Origin: Paraspadella gotoi
Lineage: Eukaryota; Chaetognatha
Length of the DNA stretch: 64,000 nucleotides
Direction of reading: 5' to 3'
Assembly: GCA_051294375.1 (NCBI GenBank)
Contig: CM119270.1
Span: 13,381,861 to 13,445,860 of the forward strand
The translations under genes were made by a program, and so were the position numbers. The notes under the pieces are model-generated. The model saw only the letters and a program-made list of their open reading frames with translations. It made no database searches and was not told where the DNA came from. Shown here one piece after another: positions 32,714 through 43,879 of this stretch (its first letter is position 1; each line of letters begins with the position of its first letter).

Positions 32714-34949
32714 TCTCTCAAATCAAGATGCGCCTGACTCACACTTTTTCCCCATATTTTATTCACACCTACACCAACCAAAAAAAACTGAAAAAAAAAA
32801 TTGACACAAGCGAAACTATGTAGTATGATTACGATTTAAAAAAAAGTGACTTTAGAAAGAGCTTAATCCATCCTCAACGAGTTTGTTTCTTCTCGCTCTC
32901 TACTCCCTTGTTCCCCATTTTTATTTATTTTTTTTTTCCCTAAACGATTTTTAGACAATGAATAGCGTCTTATATGCAAACAAAAATGTTTAAATGATTT
33001 GTGGTCTTTTCTCTAACTAAAGAAGGTATTTTTATTTGCGTTTTTGGACGGATAATGCCGAGTATAAATTGTGCTAAATTGTTCAAATCAACAGTATCTA
33101 CAGTGCGACGCTGATTTAACGGGGTGTAAGAGGTAAAATTGTTTTTTGACGTTTTTTGACGTCGCCAAACTTGGCAAATTTTAAATTTATTTTTAGAAAT
33201 TAGGTTTGTCTCGCGCTGATTGTAACCTAATGCCAAGATTTTGCATCGTACCCTTTACACTTAACACCTGGGTAGGTTAAATCGGTTATTTACTGTACTT
33301 TTTTTAAAAATTTGCTGTTTGAAAAAAAAAAGAATTTAAAAGCTAAGTTTGGCGATCTGTATTAAATAATTTTTATAATCAGTTTTAGATTTGTTTGTCT
33401 CATGTAGTAAAATCAAAAATTTGGTTGTAATATTTAGCAAAAAAAATTGCATGTCATCTACTCGTTACCTTTAAGGAGATGGACGTCAAAGATAACAATA
33501 ATGCAAATCAGGAAATTTAATTGCAGATTGAAATAAAAGTTTTTCTTTTCTGACATATTCAATTCTATTCATGTTTGCATTTAGTTTGATTCGTCCAATT
33601 ATTTCAACGCTTTGTGCTGTTCATGTGTGCTTTAATTTGAAAAATTGTTTAATTTGCTTATAATTGTTTAATCAGTAGTTTCGCACTGATAGTTTGAGAA
33701 AATGCTTCTTTGTAAGTTTTTCATACTGCTGTACAGACTTTTAAAAAACCTTATAATGGACTGGGTAGACGTAATGAATACAACAACAAATTCCATTTTA
33801 ACTAAATTGAATGTATTTAGTAGTAACTACAGTTTGTACCAGTTCATAAAAAACATTTTTTTCACTCTTTTAACTAATTACTCAACGTAATCAAGGTGCA
33901 ATAACAAATTTGGTCCATTTTTATTCTAAGATTTTTTCCGATAGTTTTTTTCGAGTTTTTTTTAACGAGATTATGCAATAATCTTTAATAACAAAAACGC
34001 TCGTTTTTCCCTAGCTTCCTAGTGTATAAAGAGAAATTAACTTAGATTTTGCGCTTAGAAAATACCCCGATCAACAACAAAAAAAAAAACAAACAAAAAA
34101 CAAAACTCCCTTTTTTAGTTTGAATTATTCTTATTTGGCGTGCGTATTTTTTGACATTTGGTTCGCGATCTACTCGATCCCCCAACCCCTCGCTTCCCCC
34201 CCTCCTCATCCCCTTCCTCCTTCTCTTCTTCCTCTTCCTCCCTCTACCGAGTTTTCTCATCTTTCTCTTCTTCTTCCTCCGAAACCGGTGACCAATAATT
34301 TGTGATGCATTTTCCTTTTTCCGCTTCGATTCGTAACGCATTTTTTAGGGGAGATCTCAAAACTGGTTTCGATTACTGTATCTTCAAATCTCCCTATTCT
34401 GTCCCCCCCTTTTCCCCACATTGCCCACTTTTACCCCTTTGGCTGTACGAGACGTTTTTTGCATCGTCGAGCTACGAAAATACAAAAAAAAACAAACAAA
34501 AACAAACAAAAAAAATAATAAGCGGTAGACGTTATTTCGTTGCATAACAAATTTCCGAGTCCATTCTTTCGTGTTACGAGTAATCATTGATAAATCGATT
34601 ATTTATTTAATGTTTAATTTTGATTTATTATTCTCATTCATAACCCCCGAATCTCTGATCATGAAACTGTACCCCTCTCTTCTCTGGTAATACCTGTCAT
34701 TCAATCATATGATTAAAGTTTGTTGTCAGTCACTACAAAGTTTTTGGTTTTTGCTTGACAGCCACGGACAGGTAGACATGGAAAAGCTTTAATTTAGTTT
34801 GGTCTGGTAGTAAAGCTTAGTTTATGGTAGAGCTTTTCTGGTCATGATTACGAGCATCGAAACGAACCTTTTGTCTCTTGGTTGTAAATGACAGTTCAGC
34901 GCGTAAGACCAAGTGATGGCGTTTCATGGCGCAATTGATAATCTGCCAG

Positions 34950-35260
34950 ATCAAATACGATTTAAATACAATTCAGAGCAAACAGTGAAAGAGAGAGAGA
35001 GAGAAAATGGAAATGCGAGATATAACATTTAACCTCTGATTAAAATTCCGCAGAAAATAAATTTGCTAGATGCTAAAAATAACTTGATTTTTTTCTTATT
35101 ATGCTAAATATTATGACAAACTTTGTCCAATGCTGTAGAACGAAAAACCTTTAATTTTTTTCACATTTTGAATATGCCAGATTGTATGCTATATGCCAGA
35201 TCATTTTTTTACTGGCTAAATGCTCAGAAATTATGCCAGATCAGGCACTTAGTATGCTAA
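34950..35260. repeat. Cluster of degenerate ATGCCAGAT / ATGCTAAAT motifs
   Basis: At least four tgccagat and three to four atgctaaa or gctagat motifs recur at irregular spacing (near 34950, 35062, 35100, 35172, 35195, 35233 and 35253). It resembles a decayed short-unit satellite or a fragment of a repetitive element. Confidence 0.5.
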
Positions 35261-35654
35261 CCAGAGTTTAACACTGTCACAAAACAAACCGAAAGCATTT
35301 TTTTGATTTTATTCTTTCTCCAAGTATAAAAGGGTAATAAAAAAATTACTTTAAATCGTAACTTTACGACACTGGACCAGTTCTGAACACTTATTATTAC
35401 CTATAGTAGTCGGCCAAACTAGATTTAGTGTTGTTCCTCATATTTTATTAGAACTAAATGATTAGTAAGATTTAAAACGGTGTCCGGTGAAAATCACTGC
35501 AATATGCAAATGATATTTACGACTTACCTCTCTCTCTCCCTCTCTCTCCTTTCTTTTTCGTAGACGAGTGAAGTCGTTCGTCATCGCGAAACCTGAATTC
35601 TGGGCGAAACTTGAGTTACGTGTTTTTCAGTTTCGTAGTTTGACGGACGTTGAC

Positions 35655-35694
<40 letters not shown>

Positions 35695-36015
35695 GTTACT
35701 TTCTCGAATGGCGTCGAAAATTATTCTAGTTTGAATACTTAATAACCAGCATATGCGGACTTAAAAATAAAATTTCAACAACACACTTTTCCTTTAACTT
35801 TCTGGGGGTCGCCTTTTCAGACACACGGCCAGTACAACGCGACCGATTTTTAATAATAAATCTCAGAAGCTAAAAAAAAATATTTTAGTATTATTATTAT
35901 TAAGCTTACACTATATTCTTTTCAGATTTTGACGAATGCACTATGCGCTTCCATCTGGTCTTACAATTAGCCTATCCAAATATCTACAGCAATTAAGGTA
36001 TCACGCGATAAATTC

Positions 36016-36022
36016 TATAAAA
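36016..36022 (+). promoter_or_regulatory. Candidate TATA box of gene B
   Basis: TATAAAA lies 71 bases upstream of the ATG at 36087, with about 30 bases to a plausible start region near 36047. Position fits a core promoter, but no other element supports it. Confidence 0.3.
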
Positions 36023-36086
36023 CCTCGACCTTAGACGAACTCAACCCAACCCAGGGTAAGTTTGACCTCAACTCCCGCCGCCTGCA

Positions 36087-37210
36087 ATGGGCTCGTCCGG
36101 TTTCACCGCCGGCGTCGTCGTCGAGTTCGTCTTCCGTCACATCTTCTTCGTCGTCTACATCATCACCGCCGCGGTGCAGACTTACTTCTATTCTCTGGCG
36201 GAGTTTAACAAGTGAGATCGAAACCTTGAACTATTTTTAAAAAGAGAGAAAGATTTAATTGACTAGAGAAAGCTGATGTGAACTTGCTAGATGTACATGT
36301 TTCGTTAATTTTAGTCTGATATAATAAGTAGTTTGAAATTTTGGATTTGTTAGAAATGACAAACAAACTTCTTGACTAAACGTGACCATTTCATCCGTCA
36401 AAACCATCAACCCATCAACCTCACTTCGCGACCCTCGCCGCCCTTTTTTCCAGCGACTGGTACTGGGCAACCCTTGGCCTCTTGCTCGCCCACCTGTTCT
36501 GCGACCGATTCCCCTCCTTCGTCTGGTTGTTGGTCGAATGGAATCGAATGCGCATCACCAAGGGTCTTCCCCCGCTGCTCTTGAGGGTGGGGGTCACGAT
36601 TTTGTGGCCTTTCGTCGTACCTTTGGGTAAGTCACGAACATTGGCGAAGGTAAGTTGTCTTCAGTTAAATAATCAGCTTTGGATAACGCTGATGCACAAT
36701 GCTGCGAGCCCGTTCCAACAGACTGCAACTGACTGCATGGCGACACGTTGGGAAACGAGCGTCTAGTCATCCGCGCTAATATCTTCTCCGAACGATTGTG
36801 GTTTTTTTACTTCAGAACCTATAATTTGTTCTTAACTTCTTATTATTCCACAATCTCTTTATTCTACAATGTTACAATTCTTCAATCTCCATATTTAATG
36901 TTCTTCCTAAGTCTTATCACTTCACATTCCTAACTTCCATGTATTCCTCCATGTTCCCCACTTACCTCTTACTTCTTTTTCTCCCTTCACCCTTCACAGA
37001 CTTCGTTATCCTCGTCGTGCAAAACCGCATCGAGGGTCTCCGGTCCGGACGGCGACGCCCCGCGGACGACACGCTTCGGGAGATCGACATTCGGAGGGAG
37101 GCCATGCCGAAGAGTCTGAGGGACAAGTTCACCAAGAAGAACAAGAGGAGGAAGAGGAGGAGGAGCGATTCCATGAGGGAGATAGTGGAGGCGGAGGAGA
37201 CGGAACACCA
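36087..37210 (+). other. Gene B N-terminal membrane block and basic linker
   Basis: Exon 1 encodes one helix (FVFRHIFFVVYIITAAVQ). Exon 2 encodes the hydrophobic stretches WATLGLLLAHLF, FPSFVWLLVEW and LLRVGVTILWPFVVPLG. Exon 3 finishes the last helix (FVILVVQN), then turns strongly basic and ends acidic (REIVEAEETE). No cleavable signal peptide is evident; the first helix is a likely signal anchor. Confidence 0.75.
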
Positions 37211-37226
37211 GTGAGGGGGGGGGGTG

Positions 37227-37277
<51 letters not shown>

Positions 37278-40039
37278 AAATGAGAAAAAGAAAACACCAC
37301 ATACTAAGTAAATAAAAAAAAGATATAAAAAGTAAGACAAGAAAGACAAAAAAATAAAAACAACTCGCACAACTCAACCCCCTGACTCCTTTCTCCCCCC
37401 CCCTCTACCCAAGTTCCCCCTCGCGCGGAGCCTTCGACGCCTGCAGCTGCGAGTGTCTCTGTCCCTGCAGCGCCTGCCACCCGCCTGACGGCGCCAGGGG
37501 AAACTGCAACGACTGCGTGCTGAAAGCGTCGATGAGATTCTGTGTGGAGAAAGCCTGCAAATGGTGCGCTGAGGTGGCCGAGGATGGAGAGAAGAAAGCA
37601 TGGGAAAAAGAGACTGGTTATTGCAGGTATAATACATTAGGATATAGTTTCATACACATACTGCTGTTAACTAAAATAATAAAGCTGAGAGAAATAGACT
37701 AGATTTTTGTCTGACACACAGTTGGATAAAATTGAGAGGATGAAAGAGATTTTTCACAATATTTTGGAAACGAATCTGTATTTTTAATTTATTCATTGGC
37801 TTAGATATGATAGAATAAATAAGCCTGGTAAATTCAAAATATCTTCATTGTCATCGTCGTTCATTCTACGCTTGAATCAACCACGAAGCTGCCCCGTATG
37901 CCGCTGCAACAACATCAAATGCGCTTTCAAGTGGAGATGCACCTGCGAATCATGCGTCGAGAGAAAGAGACTCCTAGCGACGGGATACGAGTCTCTTCAA
38001 TCGTCGGAACGGAAGGTTCAACAAATGAACAACGTTACAAAATGCAAACCGTGAGTGTCGAAGGATGTCCAATCAACATTTTTCCACCCGCTTTAATTTA
38101 GTTTAATAATAGTTAAAATAAATTTAATCTTTTATCATTTTTTTCACATCAAACGAAGATTCGGTAGGACCCTACCAAAATGTCCTTCCGATTCTCGATG
38201 CCCGACACAGATTCCATAAATCTCTCTTCATTCCCCAACGCAGATGCGGCTGCACCTGTCAGGCCTGTTTGAACAACAACTGCAAGAAATGCACGATTCG
38301 TTCCACGGAACGAACCTTCATTCTCCGCGGATCCAGAAAGCGAATCACCAAGTTGATTCCCTGCAATTGCGAAAAGTGCCGGAGAGTCAATCTCGATCCA
38401 ACAGCCTGCAAGTGCAACCGTTGCGCCTGCAGAAGATGTGAAAGTCCCAAAAAAGGTGAGCGGCTCCTCGGCCACCGACGCATATCATTGAGAAAACACG
38501 CCAACCGTTTCATTCATAACGCGTCCTTCTGAGAGGCCGTGTTGGCCGTCTGTGTAGAGAATGTTTATCATTTTCTCCTCTCGATTGGACGCGCGTTCGG
38601 GACGACGGTCGTCAGATAAACTGGCTTCAAAAACGAAGCAGTATTTTCGAGATCTTGAAGGGTCGAAATATTAGAATCGCTATGCAAACTGACTTAACTT
38701 TAAAGAAGAACCTTTTTTTTCCAATTTCTCAGTGAAATTCAACATCTTCAACAAGGATTGTACCTGCAAAGTCTGTACGGTAAGTGGCCATTTTATTAAA
38801 AAATTAGTTATCAGTGTGGTAAGTAAGCTCAAAGGAACCGTCCTCACTTTTCCTCGCCTCCGATAGGAACGCAACGACTACCTCCTTCGAAAAGCCGCAG
38901 TCGTCACTTCCCTCAATCGGAAAACGGAGGAGATTCTGACGAGCGGTTCCAAGTGTCAGCGGCGCCGACCCAAGTTCAGCGGGAAAGGCGGAGAGTGCTT
39001 CGACTGTATGAGGACCGAAGTGAAGCACGAGAGGCGAAAGCACGAGAACCGCGTCGTCAAGTTTAAGAGCACCTCGGAGATCTTGCTGCGGGAGCTCTAT
39101 CAGATCTCCAAGTGCGACTGCAGGAAATGCTCCAAGGCGGCGCCTTGCGGATATCACAGGTGATCTTTGTTTTGCGAAAGGGATCACTGATCTAGACAAA
39201 ATTGGGAGGGAAGAAGTGCTTCGGTAAAGCCTTTGTTATTTGCCTCAGAAACGATCAGCTATTGTTAAATTATACGCATTTAAAAAAGTAGAGTTTTATT
39301 CATAAATAAATAAATATATATATAAAAAACAAATGATTGAATTTCTCTCCCTCTTCCAAAAAGAGAAAGGAAAAGTACAGAATAGCAACAGTGAAGTTTA
39401 ATATGTTCTTTGTAAAGTTCCCTTTTTAAACATTTTTACGAGATATCTTGATACACTAAATATAATTTAACCTGGATGATTCATATTATTGAACAATGTT
39501 CAATCTATACTTTAAGTCAATACGATTAGTTGCCTCTCAGTTCGAGAAATAAGTTAATTACACAAGTTTGACCAATTTACGATCTAAATTTGCAGTGTTT
39601 TGTAAAACCCGTTTTTAATGTTCTACCGTTCGTTTTACTGTTCGTATTACTGTTATCCACTTTGCGTTCCGTAAAACCACTGTGGCCCAAGGTCCTCGGA
39701 CCCGCTGAATGAATAAATACAATACAATACAAGACAATACATCTCCTCCAGAGTTTTGGTGAACCAGTGCGAAAGTTGCAAAGCGCGAGCGCAACTCAAC
39801 GCGGACATCAACGAAATGGAAAACGACTTGAAGATAATGGGAATTCCGAAAGCCATCGTTTGTCTCGCAGAATTTTGCGTTCAGGTCAATGTTTGTTTTT
39901 ATTAATACACGCAATATTAATTTCGGGGTTTTTTTTTTCTGTTGCGAAAATGAATATATTCATCTCTACAGATTTGGCCTAAACCCTTCTTGTTTTCGTC
40001 ACCATCATCATTATAATCCTTCACATCATCATCATCATG

Positions 40040-40071
<32 letters not shown>

Positions 40072-40072
40072 G

Positions 40073-40106
<34 letters not shown>

Positions 40107-42904
40107 ACATCGTCGTCTCTCTACTCTCTCTACTTTATAGGCCTACGCCGCGGCGGCCGCGGGTTTCGTAACCCTCAATCACTTTATCTTTCTTTGCTCG
40201 TTGGCGCTGTATTGCAGCACCACCATCTTCGCCATCTTTCAACTGAGACGCGCCATTCTGATGACGTGGTGGCAGAAGGCCGCCTTCTGGCTCAATATCT
40301 TCTGGTGATTATCCCTTTGCTTTTACTTATACTAAATGCCAGCATTTGAGACAGCCAAAGGCCTTCAATTAGAGAAAAAGATTGGGTGGTTAATTATTTG
40401 TTTAACTAGTTCAATCTTTTTTTTTTTTTTTTTTTTTTGAGTAATTGATAGATTTTTTGATTTATTAATTTATTAATTTATTTATTCTTTCAATCATCCA
40501 TTCATTCATTCATTTATTCATACATTCATTCATTTATCTAATTTTTTTATTTATTTATTTTAGGGTGATTAGATAGACCTCTTGAATGACTGTTTGATTG
40601 ATTGACATACATTTTTTTAAAAATTGTTTGAAAAGATTTTTACTAAATAGATTTTTTTTCAAATTTTGATTTAATGATAGTTTACCTTCTCCCTTCCAGC
40701 AAAGTGGTGATCGGCGTTGTCCCCATCTCCCTGATTCTCGCCGACGCCTCCATCACGTCTTCAGTCAAACTCATCTCCGTCGCCCTCTTCCCCGCTTTCC
40801 TCTTCCAGATTCTCCTCTTCCTCATCTCCGGTCGAAGGGTGAGTTAGAAATCCGGGTGAGTGGAGTGAGTGAGGTATGTCCTCGACGGTCGAAGGGTGAG
40901 TTAGAAATCCGGGTGAGTGGAGTGAGTGAGGTATGTGATCGACGGTCGAAGGGTGAGTTAGAAATCCCAGTAAGTGGAGTGAGTGAGATATGTCCTCGAT
41001 GGTTGAAGGGTGAGTTAGAAATTCCGGTAAGTGGAGTGAGTGAGATATGTCCTCAATGGTTGAAGGGTGAGTTAGAAATCCGGGTGAGTGGAGTGAGTGA
41101 GGTATGTTCTCTCCGGTCGAAGGGTGAGTTAGAAATCCCGGTGAGTGGAGTGAGTGAGGTATGTCCTCTCCGGTCGAAGGGTGAGTTAAAAATCCCGGTG
41201 AGTGGAGTGAGTGAGGTATGTCCTCCATGTCACCGTGATTGGGACTTGATTGGCGCTTCCCTTCCTCGGATGTTGAAAAGACCAGAGTTGAAAATTCTTG
41301 AGATAAATCGAGATGATGAGTCTAAAGATACTTTGTTTTATATAGGATGAATTGTTTTAGGTAAAAATGTTATATTTTGTGTCTTTAAAAATTTAAATTT
41401 TGAATTAAACATTGGCCTTTCTGCTTCCAAATGCATCGAACCCTTCACCTGTAAGAGATGAATAATTATTGAATATTCAGTATGATCTTAAATGAGATTG
41501 AATTTCTGAATCTCATTTACATATTGTAGTATTAAATCTAAATGTGTCAGGTGCGCCTGGGACTTCGAACCCTCGTCGCCTTCATCAACCTCATCTTGGC
41601 CGCCGCCTGCCTCTTCCTTCAATATCAGGCGCGATACAAAAAGTTTGGGAATCCCTCGGACTTTCAGGGCGTCGAGGTTAGAGGAGTTGTTGTTGTTATT
41701 GTTGTTGTTGTTTTGTTTTTTATTTTGGGCGTCTTTTTAAATCTCCTATCGTCACGTGATCGGATAGCTTGTTTTTATTTTTAGCAATTTTTTTCGCTGA
41801 TTATCATTGTTGATCGACATTTGCATAATTTTTTTTTGACGAAAAATGAAGTAATGTCATAATGACGAAAGGACCAGAGGTGACTAAAATGACATTAAAT
41901 GACATAAAAGATAAAATGATCTATCAGAACCAAACTTGACTAAAATGACCTAAATGACAAAAGATGACACGAAATGACAGAAATTCATGAACTGTATATT
42001 TTGATAGTTTTGGAAGGCTTTCGTATTTTTCAATTTGATTTTTTTCTTAATTCTTTTTTCATTACCCCTCCTGCCTTTATTCACCTACCTCCCAACTGCC
42101 TATGCTCTCTTTTCTTAACGCTCCACCAAATTAAATCATCATATAAAAAGTAAATCTAAAATGGTGAAATAAAACTTTTAAAAAAACCGAATCAAAAGAT
42201 ACGAGACATGATTGAAACTTCTACAATATGTAAATGAGATTTAACAACTTCCCTGCCACTCCCCCTCCCCTTAGAACCCCGCCGACTTTCCCCTCGACGT
42301 CTACCAAAACCGCAGCGTCGGCCTCATCTACGGAATTCAAGAGCCGACGAATTTCTACGTCAAAAGCGGCACCGGATTCTGCGCCAACAACGTCACGCTC
42401 CTCTTGACGGGGACGCGAATCGACGTTCTCCCCGGCGCCGTTCGCAACGCCACCTCCGTCTTCAACGCCACGTTCGAAACCGTCGCTTCGAGCGTCGGTC
42501 CTCCGACCTTGGTCAACGCGACTTCCTTCACGAACGCCACGGGCGTCAACGGCACCACCGCCGCAACGCTCACCACCGCCAACACGACCGTCAACGCGAC
42601 GACGCCGCCGCTGATCTACGACCCAGACACGCTGCTGGTGGCGCCGGTCGACAGCGCCGTCTATTTCAGCTGCTTCCTCTCCCTGCACGACGGCTACATG
42701 ATCCTCGTCCGCTGCTTTTACGCTGCGCTGTTCTTCTCCCTCGACTTCGTGCCGCTCATCCTCTTCGTTTATCCCTGCGGCCGGTTCGGGTCGCTGGAGA
42801 GAGCGTTGGGGCTGGACTTGGACAGGGTCACCTGCTATTTTCTCCCGCTGATGTCCTTCTTCATGCTGATGTACGTCATCGCCGTCGAGTTTCACGTCAC
42901 GTGA
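36087..42904 (+). CDS. Gene B: Cys-rich multi-pass membrane protein, 875 aa, 13 exons
   Basis: Exons: 36087-36211, 36454-36626, 37000-37210, 37414-37626, 37889-38050, 38244-38455, 38733-38779, 38867-39159, 39752-39884, 40141-40304, 40700-40838, 41551-41676 and 42275-42904 (TGA). All junctions are AG/GT and phases match, giving 2,628 coding bases with no stop. The start is supported by an in-frame TGA 24 bases upstream. Order: three or four hydrophobic segments (1-125), a basic stretch (KKNKRRKRRR), a Cys-rich block (about 177-475) with eight CxCxxC motifs, then five or six membrane segments with a long loop bearing about nine N-glycosylation sequons (about 680-785), and a final membrane segment. 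I do not recognise the family. The sequons place the loop outside the cell or in the lumen; whether the Cys block is cytosolic is inference from the basic linker. Metal binding is possible but unproven. Confidence 0.88.
37220..37275. repeat. (GA)n microsatellite just after a gene B donor
   Basis: A GA run begins about 10 bases downstream of the donor at 37211, in the intron between exons 3 and 4. Confidence 0.95.
37414..39159 (+). other. Gene B cysteine-rich block with eight CxCxxC motifs
   Basis: Exons 4-8 encode CPCSAC, CTCESC, CTCQAC, CNCEKC, CKCNRC, CACRRC, CTCKVC and CDCRKC, plus extra CxC and CxxC pairs, separated by Lys/Arg-rich spacers. Most of these exons are phase 2 at both ends, which fits growth by exon duplication. 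The pattern resembles metal-thiolate or CXC-type zinc-binding sequence more than an extracellular disulfide domain, but no named domain matches in my judgement. Confidence 0.75.
38456..38732. other. Gene B intron, nothing further seen
   Basis: Short intron without repeats. Confidence 0.6.
39160..39751. other. Gene B intron, nothing further seen
   Basis: AT-rich sequence ending in an ATAC/AATACA repeat before the acceptor. Confidence 0.6.
40018..40113 (+). repeat. (CAT)n trinucleotide repeat
   Basis: About 30 CAT units with scattered GATCAT variants end about 27 bases upstream of the acceptor of gene B exon 10, in the branch-point region. Confidence 0.95.
40830..41228 (+). repeat. 57-bp minisatellite (7 units) duplicating a splice donor
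   Basis: Units start at 40830, 40887, 40944, 41001, 41058, 41115 and 41172, exactly 57 bases apart. Each opens with ggtcgaagg|gtgagt or ggttgaagg|gtgagt; the first copy is the last codons and donor of gene B exon 11 (donor 40839). Variants fall mainly in the last bases of the unit (cgacg, gatg, aatgg, ctccg). Using any later donor would include the TAG three codons past the first donor. Confidence 0.95.
41677..42274. other. Gene B intron with GTT run and AATGAC repeats
   Basis: A GTT run sits at 41690-41712 and a degenerate actaaaatgac repeat at 41880-41980. No coding sequence is supported. Confidence 0.6.
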
Positions 42905-42945
42905 AGAGAAGAGGAGTGGGCGGGTTTAGGGGGGGTGGCAGCGGA

Positions 42946-42982
<37 letters not shown>

Positions 42983-43094
42983 GGGTGGAGGTGAGGGTAA
43001 GTAAGGGTAAGGCGCGGTTGGATCATATTAAGAATCTCAGAAAAGACGATCGTTTCCTTTTTTTTATTCAAAGGAGCAAAATACTATGTATATC

Positions 43095-43100
43095 ATTAAA
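43095..43100 (+). terminator. Candidate poly-A signal ATTAAA of gene B
   Basis: ATTAAA lies 190 bases after the gene B stop, the most plausible signal before the foldback element begins. Confidence 0.35.
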
Positions 43101-43117
43101 AGTTATGTTTTCTAAGG

Positions 43118-43800
43118 CTGCATAATGTGTGCATATTAGAGCGTAGTGAAAGTTACGTAAGAAAATTCTAAATGTTAATTATGAACAACATACCATCAGT
43201 GAACATTAATTTGTAAAAAAAATTAATTTTATGTTTTTTTAATTAATTTTATGTTTTTTTAATTTTCAAAATAGGCTTTTCCTACTTTTTATTGCAGATT
43301 TGATTTTCTTGTCAAAAGTTGAAAAAAGAAAATATAACTCATTTGTAAAAAATCTTTCATTAAGTCGGTTAAAAATTAAAAAAACTATATTTAATATATA
43401 AAAAAATAATTTTCAGCTTAAAATATAGCTTTTTCTGATTTTTGACTTACTTAATGAAGGAATTTTTTAAAAAGATTTATATTTCTTTTATCACTTTTTA
43501 TGCGAATCCAAATCTGCCAAAATATCTTTAAAAAATCTGTTTTGAAATTTTAACATTTATTGAATTAGTACTATGTATAAATATGGCCTACTGCGTAAAT
43601 TGTAAAATTTATAATTAATTTTTTATTACATAAATGTTATTTAGTATAATGTTGTTCGTCTCTCACTTTTAGAATTTAATTAAAGTTATATTTAGAAATT
43701 TTTCTACGCCTTAGTGCATATTATCGAACAATTATTTAAACCGCTTTTATGTATTTAATTTACCTGTCAATGTGTGCAATATTTTTTTCGTGGTATCGGC
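43118..43800. mobile_element. Foldback element, copy 2
   Basis: Its ends are imperfect inverted repeats (gcgtag...attctaaatgttaattatgaacaacat near 43145 against the complement near 43650-43735), and the centre carries ttcattaagtcggtt (about 43366) and gacttacttaatgaag (about 43445). The central 130 bases match the element at 1071-2056, so the two belong to one family. It is AT-rich and non-coding. An inverted copy lies at about 60700-61426. Confidence 0.6.
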
Positions 43801-43879
43801 GAAATAATAAATTCGATTTCTTTCTGAATAAAATTTGAAAAAAACCTTTCATCCATACTATTTTCTCTGTGTTTCATAT

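Larger units (their letters stand above)
39752..42904 (+). other. Gene B C-terminal membrane block and glycosylated loop
   Basis: Exons 9-12 contribute hydrophobic segments (AIVCLAEFCV, FIFLCSLALYCSTTIFAIF, VVIGVVPISLILA, LISVALFPAFLFQILLFLI, LVAFINLILAAACLFLQ). The large last exon carries NRS, NVT, five NAT, NGT and NTT sequons in a Thr/Ala-rich loop, then LVRCFYAALFFSLDFVPLILF and the closing helix before FHVT and the stop. The dense sequons imply an exposed, heavily glycosylated loop. Confidence 0.75.

Noticed and set aside
34780-34900. Possible tRNA-like sequence (tggtagagc followed by atcgaaacgaacc)
   Set aside because: The B box does not match well and no acceptor stem can be formed, so I could not support a tRNA or SINE.
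40761-41228. Minus-strand open frame with seven 19-residue repeats (HSLHSPGFLTHPST type)
   Set aside because: It is the reverse strand of the 57 bp minisatellite; 57 is a multiple of three, so all frames without a stop stay open. No start context or splice signal supports a gene.
40830-41228. CRISPR-like repeat array
   Set aside because: Units are contiguous 57-bp tandem copies with no unique spacers, in an animal intron.
40856-41350. Plus-strand 164-aa repeat frame in the same place
   Set aside because: It lies in another frame of the gene B intron repeat; the true exon ends at 40838 and the frame carries no family similarity.
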